Assembly (NCBI GenBank): GCA_019914945.1
Contig: CM034100.1
Span: 5,779,209-5,843,208, forward strand
Direction: 5' to 3'
DNA from: Typha latifolia
Lineage: Eukaryota; Streptophyta; Magnoliopsida; Poales; Typhaceae
DNA: 64,000 bases
Shown: piece by piece, positions 43,986 through 55,624 of the stretch
How positions within the stretch are numbered: the stretch's first letter is position 1
Layout of the letters: each line of letters opens with the position of its first letter
The notes under the pieces: generated by a model
What the model was told of the DNA's origin: nothing
Database searches by the model: none
What the model saw: only the letters and a program-made list of their open reading frames with translations
Position numbers and translations under genes: made by a program

Positions 43986-46899
43986 TTATAAAAAAAAAGG
44001 GGTTGAAGGATAAACATATACATAGATTGTTAAATGATAGTAAAAGAAAAAAAAAGTTGAAGCCTCTGTCTTACTCTTGACAGTTCACTTTTTCTCTAAA
44101 GTGGACTAAAATGCAATTCTAGATTTATGAGTTCGAGCCAACAAAACGAGCTCTTATTATTAGATATGAGGATGGGCCATGGTCAACAGGCACAAACCGG
44201 CACACTGGGGTTTGATTAGTCAAGTAAGATCATGACCCGAGCCCAACTACCCATCTCGGGCAGGCAAATCTAACTAATTGCTCTAATCCGACCAGCTTGT
44301 TAAAATGGTTAGGATCTATTGAACTAGGTTTGGGTCGATGCATCGCATATTTGGTACATTAAGCTAGGTGAGGGCAGCTTTCACCTCCCTCTCTTCTACT
44401 CCGTTGTCACCTTGTGCTGTCATCGTTGTCTTTCCTCTAGCCAGCCACCTCAGATCTATTGCGTCGTCGTCTCTGACCTTTGTGTCATTAGATCTGCCTC
44501 CTAAATTCTAGTTCTGCTCAATCCAATCATGCATCACCATCACTGCTGCCACATCTTTCCTCTAGCTAGTGGCAATCGTCGCATTATTCATATTTGCCAT
44601 CACTCCCACCGCTAGCCTAGTCGGAGTAGCCTACCTTTTGGTTTTAGTTTGGTTTTCTTTTCCTTCTTCATCCGTTCAATATAGGTCGTCGTCGTTGTTG
44701 TTGTATTGATGTACTAAATTATTAGTCTGAATCTGCTAAGATCGCAGGGGAGTCATCAAAAACACCTTACCTAAGAGTTAGGTGTGCTTTGTTTGCTAAT
44801 TTTTCTTTGGACTTGATGCAATAGCTTATTTGTTGTGTTGTTATGAAAGCTTTATGACTTGTCCAAATTATATCCATTTATTCTATGTATCAGCTTTATA
44901 ATAAATTGTCTATGTGCTTTCCCTATAAAAGGGTCCAAAAGACTATATAATATTTTTAACAATAAAGTATGACTAAATCCTCCTCCGTGCACTCATGTCA
45001 CCCTTGATTGCACATCAATCTCATATGCCCGAGCCTAATACAAGGGTCTAATGTTATGGTGATGCCTCCACAAGAGCAGTCTAAGATCATTAAACTGGCT
45101 TCTGTATCAACTACAATGAAATAGAATCTACGCGAGTCTAGAAATTCTTCTGGGTTTTTTTTTTTTTTTTTTTTTTTTTTTCTTTTTTTCCAAAATGATA
45201 CTGAACCACTCAATTAACAAAGTGGATGGATTTGAGCCAAGTAGTGTATGAGATAAACTATTTGTACACCACTAAGGTTTGATATTTTGTAATTAGAATT
45301 CGACCGAGACCTGACCCACTTAACAATCCTTGCTTACAAGGTCCAAAACAAAACATAAAGGAATGATGAATGTCTGAGAAAGATGGCCATTTATACATGC
45401 GTGATATTCTTTTAATTTCAAATCTTCTGACACAGGACATTACAAATTAATAATTACAAAAGATGAAGTTAAGGCATGAGAAAGGGACTCTCTTTTTGTT
45501 ATCTTGTGATCGATAGCTGGAATTGTAGTCTCCTCGAACTGGAGAATTGCCTAAATTGAGAAACTATATATCCATAGAAGATCTCCAGTTTATATAAAAC
45601 TATTTAATTTCCCATCAATCGTTCTCTCTGAGATACCATGTCTTGTGCTCTAGTAAAAACCGAGTTCTTTTAATATTTTAAATCTGCCCCTATTTATTTA
45701 TTTATTTTTCTCTAACTTATAACAAAACTTAAATACAAAAGTAGATATATGTTATATTTTTAAATATTAAATTAATTTTCAGGAAAGCGAATCATATAAA
45801 ATTACTAAGTAAATTGTTAAGCATTAGGAGAGAAATTTCTATATTGATTACCTTTCTGGTCAGCAATTTAAATTTTAAAATCTACTGAATTGAAAAGTGA
45901 CTTATATAAATATTTTTCATAAAACCGGAAGGCCAATTATTTTTAAAATTTTAAATTTTTTAAAATGACTAAGTCTTAGTTTCTTTTTTTAAGTGTACGA
46001 GATACATAAAAAAAACTCCCAAAAACCAACAAAATGTCTGATTCGCTTTTTTTTTTAATTTTAGCTAATTTGTTCCTTTAATCTCTTTCTTGGCAAGGTA
46101 ATATCAAAGCAACTCCCCCAGCTTGTAGCTGTTACTTTACTAATTAATACGTGCACCTAATTGCTATCTAACTTCCAATTATACAAGAGATTACAGCTTT
46201 TGTTTCCTTTCTCTTGTGTTTGATGACTACTTGCCTATGAAGTTTAATTCTAGATGCTTTCAGAATTTAGTAGTAGGCTAGTAGTAGATATCTTCTCCAC
46301 GACATGGACAATCACAATGGAATGTGTTGGAAAATCAGAATGGGGTTTATCTCTAGATGCAGGTCTCATTTCGAGTGGAATTTGTTAAAGATATTTTTTT
46401 TCTAGAAAATCACTTATAACAACACTTTGTTAGTTAAGAAAATCTTATATGTTACACGAGATTTCCCGTTAACTAATCATGTATCCTGTAGGTGATCTAT
46501 CCATGTTTATTGAATTTGGTCAATTTGAATCAATTATTACTTGGGTATTTCTCTATTCCATTGAGAAATATTTTATATTCAGGTAGGATGTGATAAGAAA
46601 AGGAGTTGCTCGAGATAATAAGAGATATGGCTTTTTTTTTTCTCACCTATAAATAAATAGTTCATATCCTAATAGTAGCATTAGCATCCAGTAAAATAAT
46701 TGAAAGGGAGAAAGCATAATTATCCATAGTGCTTAAAGATTTAAGATGTAGAGATAACTAATTTTACCTAAAGAATTAATGTGGACGATATCCTATTTAT
46801 CATATCAACACATAAGTCTCTGATCTTGATAAAGTATTGAACTACCACAATGACTATATCTTATTCTAGTAAGTTATTATACTAATTTAATACATACAT
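43986..46899. other. Intergenic; no gene seen
   Basis: Contains a CT-rich stretch with GTCGTCGTCGTTGTTGTTG (44380-44710) that may be an LTR remnant, and a run of 26 T at about 45157-45182. The rest is AT-rich unique sequence. Confidence 0.5.
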
Positions 46900-49232
46900 T
46901 GATGTGCCATTTTGAGGAGTTGCTTAGTCTATATTTAGTCTACTTGTTGCTTAGTCTATATTTAGTCTACTTGTGTCGTTTTGATAGTTCAAATTAGCCT
47001 TTTTGAGTTGGTTGATCCAGTCAGCTTGTTTTATTTGATTATGTTAGGTTGGGTCCTAGTTTCTTTAGTAGGGAGTAAATATAGGTAGAAATCATTGACA
47101 TCGTTCATTTCCTTAACTCTCTCTTTAATCCTTTTTCTCTCCCTCGACAGCTACACTAAGGCAACCCTAGGTCACCTCCTCCCTGTATCTTCGGTTACTC
47201 CATAAACCGAGCTACCTCACGACCAACTAAGGTGTATCATTGATATCAAAGCCAATCCTTCCTCAGATAACGCTCCTTGCGACCAGATTTATGGCAACTC
47301 AAAAGGTTGGCTAGGGTTCCATGGCTCCAACTTCCACATTGCCCTTGTCATCCCTACTTCTATCCCACCGATCTACACAGAGCTACACCATGGTTGCCAC
47401 CCTCATTTGTCCACCACCGAGGAATACCAAAAGAAATGGATATGTAGCTTACTTAGCTACCACCAATCAACATGGTGATGTTGGTCTCACTAAAATAGTC
47501 AGCATTTAATGAGTTAAGATTAGCTTTGTCTAAAGACACCAATGTCCATCTTGAGATACGGCATAGGACAACATGCCGCCACCACCTTTGCCTCCACTCC
47601 CACATTCCTTAGGCCACAATGCTAGAGTCCAAAAATTCTCCTCTTCCATCTCGACTACTCCTACTACACCTAAACCGAGGGTGTCATATGACATGTTGAA
47701 TCATGACAAAATCCTAATGACCACCTTACCATGTCTCATGACCCATTTCAACAACGACCTCTCATTCATATGGTCACTCAATCTCATTCTTGATCATCTG
47801 TGTGGGCATACACTTCAAGGGGAAACAACATGGTTGGAATTTTGCAAGTTTGGTGGTCATGAGCCGTTTGACTAGATTTGTCGTGTAGAGTAATTTTTCA
47901 TCAAATTTTCTATAGATTCAGAATTTCCAATTATGATGACTTAAAAGCAATATTCTTTAGAGAGAATCAAAGATCACTATATCGAGATTGCAACCAATGT
48001 CTGACCATATCGATACCCTCATATTCAAAAGAGGAATCACCTAGTTGATGGTTAAGATGCTTATCAATGGCGTTATTCCCTCGAGTCATAGCTTTTATTC
48101 TTCACCGATGCTATTGGTGCATAAAAAGGATGTCATGTAGTAATTTTGTGTAGACTATAGGGTGTTGAATGTCATCACTATCAAAGAAAGGTATCCTATG
48201 CCGGTGATAGATGAGCTACTTGATGAGCATACAGGGGCAACCTATTTTTTGAACCTTGATCTCTGCTTTGGCCACCATCATATTCGTGTGCATTCCAATG
48301 ATAGTTCACAAGACAACATTCCAGACTAAGAATGACTACTACAAGTTCTTAATTACGCTCTTTGATTTTACCCAATGCTTTGACCACCTTCTACGAGTTT
48401 TATGAACAATGTATTCTAAACAAATATTTATTGGTATGTGTTAGCTTTTTTTTTTTACAATATCCTTGTATAAAGCCTCACCTAAGAATCTTGCATGCAA
48501 TACTTGCAGAATGTTCTCACCTTAGTTTGCCATTCATCACTTCCATATGAAGCATTCTAAGTGCTTATAAGGTTTAGCTAAAGGTGGAGTACTTAAACTG
48601 TATTATATTAACTCTTGGAATGCTGATGCCGACAAGTTTTCTAGCATGCATTGATGACCTCTCCTCGAGAATTCAAAGGAGTTGTGTAGCTTTTTCAGTG
48701 TCACAAGCTACTATCACTGCTTTGTGGCAGGCTATGAGAAGAGCACGACACTCTTAGCAATGCTTTTATGCAAGGTGAGTTGCCCTCTCAACCTTTAAAT
48801 CACGAACCATGATTTTCATACTTGTCCTTCATCTACTAGACTTATTCTAAACTACTCATCATTAAGTATGATGCCTCGGGGATCAACATAGTTACTCTAC
48901 TAAGACAGGACGATCACCCAATAGCTTACTTAAGCAAGATATCAAAGCATTTGCAATAGTTCTCATCTTACGAGAGGGAGATGTTGGTCATTGTTCAGGC
49001 CATTATAAAGTGGTCGTTACCTCATCGGTCAGCACTTTATCATTCGAACATATTAACAAAGCCTCCTTTATTTTTTTAACCAACGATTGCATATTTGGTG
49101 CAGCAATGTTTGGTTTTGAAGCTCCTCAACTATGAGTACTAGCTCGTGTACAAAAGTGAGTCAGATAATGCGACAACGAACACACTTTCAGGGCAACCAA
49201 ATCTAGCTCATTTAGCTTCATTCTCAGGCTAA
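46900..49232 (+). mobile_element. Truncated Ty3/gypsy retrotransposon (LTR, PBS, pol remnants)
   Basis: A 340-bp 5' LTR-like segment (46900-47239, TGATGTG...GTGTATCA) contains a 27-bp direct tandem (46921-46974). A PBS TTGATATCAAAGCC (47240) differs from TTGGTATCAGAGCC by two G-to-A changes. The RT is decayed but clear: FCVDYRVLNVITIKERYPMP then LNLDLCFGHHHIRVH (48140-48300). RNase H follows: KYDASGINIV, DDHPIAYLSKISKHL, FSSYEREMLVIVQAI, LVYKSESDNATT (48868-49180). RT before RNase H without a preceding integrase fits Ty3 order. No integrase or 3' LTR remains. Confidence 0.85.
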
Positions 49233-50405
49233 TTTTTCCACTCTTATAAGACTTAACTCATAGTTTATCTCAGCAATATCATTTCGACAAATGCTATCAT
49301 AGAATAATAAAGTGAAAAATAAAAGATTAATAATCACAGTAATATTATAACTCATCATAATAATTTAATAACAATAATCATAATAATAAAAGTATATAAA
49401 AGATTAAAAAAATAGTTAGTCATGCATAAATTAATTGAAATAACCCCTAGCTTCTTTTAATCATCTAGTTGGAATCAAATCTACAAATCTTAAAATTAAA
49501 TATATGATTTGATGCGGGATTCACCAAGGAGGAATAATATTTTAAGAGCAGAATTCTACTAGAAAGATAGGTAGATTTTAAAAGGAAATAAAAGAATATG
49601 GGCCAAGTTTTAATTTAAAAAAATATATAAAAAAAATCCAACATCCGACAATGCCCTTAGACAAACCTAACGCGTGAATTAGGCGTGCCCCCACTAAATC
49701 CCAATCTAAAAGAAAAAATGAAATATATTTTATCACCATTTGGTCTGAACGTTGACTCCAACTACCAATGATTCTGTCTTGATCTGTTCTCCTCTTCTCG
49801 CATGCAAACACGTGTCTTCGTGCAATGATTATATCACGTCTAATATTCGATTATTATAATTTCTAAGAGTCAAAAGGAATGAGACATATAAAAATTTAGG
49901 GAATAATTCCAGTTAGATATGCACTATCACTTGTTTATATATATATTCTTTGAATTTATTTACCTATAAAAATTTATTTTACCTGCCACTAAATTAATTA
50001 AAAAATTAGACAAGAAAGTTCGAGTTTCAGAGAGTTTAAGCGGAATTATTTTAAGATTTATTTAAGACTCGGGTCGGAAAGCATAAATATTTCATCACTG
50101 CAGTGGCAAAACATTGCTTTATTCTTTTATCATCACTTTACTCAAAATTAAAAAAAAAAAAAAAGTGACTCCCACGGGCTTTTCCTAGTGTGAGAAAGTC
50201 ACTTAACACTTAGTCTTAAATCTTGACTAATTTGGATATCACATTATGTATTCTTGATGATAAATTAAAGATAAAATTAATAAACAACATGCTATATTTT
50301 GACTACACGATAGATAATGCCTTCTCTTTTTTAATTATTTACAAATAGAGTCGCAAGCAGCTCCTTGCCGTTCGTTTGATAGATATAATTATAACACTTT
50401 TCTTT
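49233..50405. other. Intergenic, AT-rich
   Basis: (TAA)-type AT-rich runs at 49310-49420 and a poly-A at about 50150. No feature supported. Confidence 0.5.
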
Positions 50406-50409
50406 CTTT

Positions 50410-50755
50410 TTTTAAACAAAATTACAATTTACGCTCTATATTTTTACTATTTATAAATCGAACCTATGATTTAGCAACGTGTAAAAAATATTCTGGGCTA
50501 AATTTGAACTAATACTGTAAGAATATTCTATTAAATAGAGATATTTTATTTTTAAAATAACTAAAATACTCTTATTTCTAAAATAACTAAAATGCCCTAG
50601 TATGACTTGATTGAGGTATTTTTAAAATTTTTTTAGTATAATTAATTTAACTCAGAATTTTTTTGTATATATTCACTAAATTATAGGGCTCTATTTGTAA
50701 ATAGTACAAATATAGGATATAAACTATAATTTCGTTAAAAGACAGGGTTTTACAT
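50410..50755. mobile_element. Long-TIR MITE, family M1, copy 2
   Basis: AAAATTACAATTTACGCTCTAT at the left is inverted as ATAGGATATAAACTATAATTTCG at the right. Shares TTTTACTATTTATAA, ATTCTGGGCTAAATTTGAAC and ACTAAATTATAGGGCTC with copy 1. The right end reaches AAAACCCTGTC in reverse, which copy 1 shows at its left end, so each copy is worn at a different end. Confidence 0.78.
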
Positions 50756-51545
50756 GTAAATTTCTTTATAATTTAAATAAAACTTATTTTTAGGATCAAA
50801 TTAAACCTCCAATTTATAATAAAAAAAATATAAAATTAAGCCTCTAAACACCAAACTCGTAGCCAAAAATTAAATTTCACGGGGTCAATAAATCAAAAAC
50901 TACTATTATTTAATCTCAAAAATCACACGAGTAGTGAGATAAGAATAATTTATTGAAATAAAAAATATTACTTTAAATGAACTCTATATTCTACTTTTTC
51001 TTATATTTTAATCATGTACTTCTTAAATTAAACTTAACTTAATATACTATTCGAATATTTTTAGCAAATAAGAGAGGCTTTGTTTATAATTATGACAATG
51101 TACACCATAGTGGAGATTAGACCCACTAAATTGTACAGTATTCAAACCACAATAGCTATACAATGGATGTTAATTATGGCTCAAATTTAAAATGCATGCT
51201 AGTAGTCATCATTGCTGTTAGGCTAAAGATCGAATTGAGTGGCTTTAAATCTAAGCAATAAGATGTTTAATTAATCGTTTAATTCTCCACCACAACACTC
51301 AAATACTTTAATTGACGTTTACATCTACTTTATTCTTCTCCTTTGCTTCTCCTTGTATTGTATTAGTATATTATGTGCTGAATTTTAGGTATTTTCTTTA
51401 GCAACAACCTAAGGAATGCATTCTGCTGTGAGTTCCACACTTGCTCCAGTCTTTCTCAATTCAAAGGAGTAACAATTACTAAATGCTGCAACTGCAGCTG
51501 GATGAGAGAGTTACTTGGAAGAGACTTACAATGATTAACTCTTAT
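50756..51545. other. Intergenic, AT-rich
   Basis: No gene, RNA or repeat that I can define. Confidence 0.5.
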
Positions 51546-51905
51546 AGGGAAAATTATATTTTATGTCACTTTTAACTTTTTCTATATGATTATATTTAAA
51601 TTGAAATCATTAAAAATACTCATAATCTTCTTTCTTAACACACGAAAATTAATATCGATCGGATTTCAAATGATAAAGATACGATAAATATATTTAACAT
51701 ATAAATATTTTTATTATATTTTTATCATCTGAAATCTAATCGGTATTATAGTAAATGTGTTAGAAAGTTTATATAATTATTTATAATTTTATCTCTAATG
51801 AGTATCTTTAAATTTAATCTATAGATTGATCGAATATGACAGAAAATATAATGACTTTAGTTTGAATATAATCACAAGTAAAATTATAGGAATGCAAAGA
51901 AAATT
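51546..51905. mobile_element. Fold-back MITE, about 360 bp
   Basis: Outer arms include TGATTATATTTAAATTGAAAT and the inverse of AGTTTGAATATAATCAC. Inner arms include GATCGGATTTCAAATGATAAA and the inverse of TTTATCATCTGAAATCTAATC. The centre of symmetry is near 51705. No coding capacity. Confidence 0.7.
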
Positions 51906-53964
51906 TAGATCTAATCATAGACGGATAACATATAATTTTCTCTTAATTATATATTATATTGCCAAGCTGGAAGAACTATAGCTTATCGTCTGCTGAGGGA
52001 TACATTTGTTAAAAAGAAATTTTCATATGACACCGTACATCTTATGTTTATGTGATTAACACCACATCTTTGATCCATTTGTGATCTGATCATTTGTTTT
52101 GTCTATAAATTTTATATCATAACCCAGATTAACTTAAACTAACCAAAATTTTATATCTAACCAAGTTCTTCCTTTAATGTCAAAAATATCCTTGTCTTTC
52201 TTAACTTTTAAAATAACGTGGCTTAATTTTCTCAGGTAGTTTAGTAAATTTGGTTAGAAGTTATATTAGCAAGTGTCTCAGGAATATCTTTATTATTTTA
52301 TTCACAAAATTAAATAAATCATAGTCTTGGATTATAGATAATTAAAAAAAATCCAATATTAGACTATTATATAAAAAGGAAAATTATACTACACTCCTCG
52401 TAGTTTGACTTAATTATACAAAACCGTCCTCTATTTTTAACTTATACATTTAACTCCTCTGGTCCGAACTAAAGTGCAATAATTAATTATTTTTTTATTA
52501 TATTTGACTAACCTAAATATCAAATTTAAAAATTTACATTGGAGATAAAATTATAGAGATTAGATACAGTTTCCAACGCATCTAAAATAATACTAATTAA
52601 ATTTTAAATAATATATATATACATCATACCTTGGTCATTTAGAGGAGGCTCTCTAGCAGGTCTGAGTGCTATCATCTTTGAAACTCTTCCTCCTGTTGCT
52701 ATGGCTAGATCAGCTATTCTGGATAGGTGTGAAAATTTTCTACATGGGAAAAGAAATGCTTTACTGGTGGTACTAAATGAGGTCTAAGAAAGCCATGCAA
52801 ACAAGGGACATCAGGGGTTTATTCATACTCACTTTAGACTGTTAAAGTTGTTAACAAGGAGGATGAAAATCCTGACAGGAAATCTTTCTCTAGTTCAAGA
52901 ATGCAAGAGGTTACTCTCCTTGTTGCCCAACACCAGAATCTGCAAGGAATGGGACTATAATTGGGTTTCTGAAATAAACTAATCTGGTCTATGGACTTTT
53001 AAGTTGATCGATATAAAAAAAATTGATCGATATAAATTTAGATAAATTAGAAAGCTTATTCAAACATTCGACTTTTAAGTTTGCCAGTACAAAGAGATTT
53101 TTCGTAATTGAGCTAAACCAAAGGAAGTAGAGTATAATTAACCATGTATAAAAATCATAAACAAAAAGAATTGGTAGGATTATAACTAGTTCAAAGGTTA
53201 GCTTTTAATAAAAAATTTATTGATGCCTAGGGTGTTAATTTAAAATTTTTCCTTTTCTTTCTTTTAGACAACCCCCCTTCAAATGTTACACTTTCACTAG
53301 TAACCAAAACATGGGCCTTCAATGTTCACTCAAAAAGAGCACTAATATATATACACACTCAATTATGTTGTTCAACAATGTTCTCTTTATGTTTTGGGGA
53401 TGTGTGTGTGGGGTTGGGAGGTAGGAGAGTATGCATGTAGGTTTTAACTGATTGGAGAAGAGTGGACCCTTTTACAACTGAGCACATCACATAGCCCATC
53501 ACCTCCATCACACCAACTAGTTTTAGGGCCCAGAGTCCACCATGCAAAAGAGATATAACACCTTATATATTCTTCTTGCACAAAAATAGGCCATGGTTTT
53601 TTTTTAAAAAAAAATAAGATAGGATCTGAAACATTTTATGATTCACACCAAAAAATAGTAGTTGTCTCATCTAGGCTTACTACTATTCACTATGGCAAAT
53701 ATTCGAAAGCACTAACGAGAGAGGATGTGTGTACTCGTAGAAGTGTACTTAAAAAGTTCTTAAGTTTTAGTAATAACAAGATTCGATTCTTAAAAACTAA
53801 GTGCTTAATATTGCTCTCTTTTTTCTCTTAGAGGAAGCCAAATGAATCTTCCATGCAAACTCCTCATTAGTATTCTCTTCCTTGGTAGTGACAAATAGGT
53901 CTCTCCAAACAATATAGGACTAAAAGTTATACAGTATATTCCAGCTAGTCATGTTTCTTGGCAT
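51906..53964. other. Intergenic; half of a related MITE at about 52383-52610
   Basis: 52383 onward (AAAATTATACTACACTCCTC) and 52550-52600 resemble one arm of the 51546 element without a visible partner arm. The remainder has no supported feature. 53350-53560 is of balanced composition but without a frame or motif. Confidence 0.4.
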
Positions 53965-53966
53965 TA

Positions 53967-54021
<55 letters not shown>
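53965..54021. repeat. (TA)n microsatellite
   Basis: About 57 bp, almost uninterrupted. Confidence 0.95.
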
Positions 54022-54023
<2 letters not shown>

Positions 54024-55190
54024 AGTGTTAGATTTTTAAACCCTGTGCATGGTTGAGGGAGGTAGCAGGTGGTGGGCTGCATTGATTGTCTGAGTTACAT
54101 GAATGCATGCATTGCAATAAGGCATTGGTGGGTCCAGCCATTGGCAATGCTATGCTATCCACTGTCTGATGGAAGAGGCATGCACTTGTAAATATTATTT
54201 GTGAGATATATATTTGGATGGATCTAAGTAGTTTGATCATCTGTATGATCTTCGTCCTGTGTAGGATTATTTAATTATTATCATTACATATAAAATATAA
54301 AAAATTATTGTTTTATGATCACTTGAGTTTTTAGAGTAGTTGTTGAAAAAAAGAAGTCATCCATGTAGTGCTAGAAGCTTTGTCCTAGAAGGAAATATTG
54401 TATCTGTATTTGCTAATGTAGTTTGAGTACGAAAGCTTGGGCCTTCACTAGATTAGTGATGTTTGGGACATAGAAGTTTAGGTTAAGATTGTTCGAGAGA
54501 AAAACTACTCTAAAAGCTTAACATGGTATCAAAGTAGATGTCCTGAGTTCAAATTTTGTTAGGCACATTTACCATTTAAAATATAAAATGTTCACTCATT
54601 TAATTCAAGTCTACTTCCTGCGCTAATCAAAATATTTTTGCCCTAAAATAAAAGAGAACTTTTATTATAAAATATAAAATTACTGTTCTTTAATAACTTA
54701 AGCTTTTAGAGTAATTACTGAACTAACAATTATATTAACATTACCATCATTTGAGCATATAGTATAACAAAAGTAATATAAATTTTTGTTTAGCAGTAAC
54801 ATTTCTAAAGGAAATTGTGGGATCTGAACTCATATCATCACACTCTTGTTTTCTAAAACACTCTCACCCAGTAGGCTCGAGATACTTCAATTAGCCCAAG
54901 AGGTTAAGATGCAGATTTAAATTAAGACTCATAACATCTTGCTATGAGGCCATAGTAATTACCAAACTTTTTCTAAGACCTAAGAGATGATTTTTATCTT
55001 CTATATTCTATATTCTGATACTTATAAACCTGCATGTTTTCCCTGCATATGAACTTTCTGAATATCAATTGATATATAAATATATCTGAGCCCAAATTCC
55101 AAGCCTCTTTTCAAGTATGGGCCAATTATATACCCTTTCCTACATTTTTGTACTTGGCCCATTTTGATTTGATACATTTTTAAGAAAATA
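54022..55190. other. Intergenic between MITE cluster and the oxidoreductase gene
   Basis: 54030-54200 is GC-balanced with clustered ATGCATGC-type motifs and a short stem (GCATTGC/GCAATGC). The rest is AT-rich. I see no gene. Confidence 0.4.
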
Positions 55191-55624
55191 TAAAGATTAT
55201 TTTCCCAATTGTATCTTTTAATTGATGAATTGATTCTTATTTGTATTTGGTTAAAATCTAATCCAAATATGATCTTTTAATTTACATCCGATTTGTATGC
55301 GTGTCTATTTTAAAATTCTACCCATATCTAATATAAATTTTCTTATCCATCCAATATCAATACTCCAGAATGAGAAAACTTCACTAAGCGGATCCCAATC
55401 CGGTTTCACAACCGCATCCGAATTTAACCCGTTTACGAACACACCTCCCCACCTCGTGACTCGTGAGCCTCCGGTCTACCGTCCACCCTTCTCGTCTCTT
55501 CTTTATCTTTGCCCCTCCCCCTTCCTCGGCCGCCATTCCTTCCCAAGATTCGAATTTTCTGCTTCAAACTTTGCTCTTTTTATAAATTCACAAGAGGTTT
55601 TGTTAAAGAAACCGAAAATAAAAG
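55191..55624 (+). promoter_or_regulatory. Promoter and 5' UTR region of the oxidoreductase gene
   Basis: Sequence becomes C-rich from about 55385, with CCTCCCC and CTTCCTCGGCCGCC runs typical of plant 5' leaders, then TTTATAAATTC shortly before the ATG. The transcription start cannot be fixed from sequence. Confidence 0.5.
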
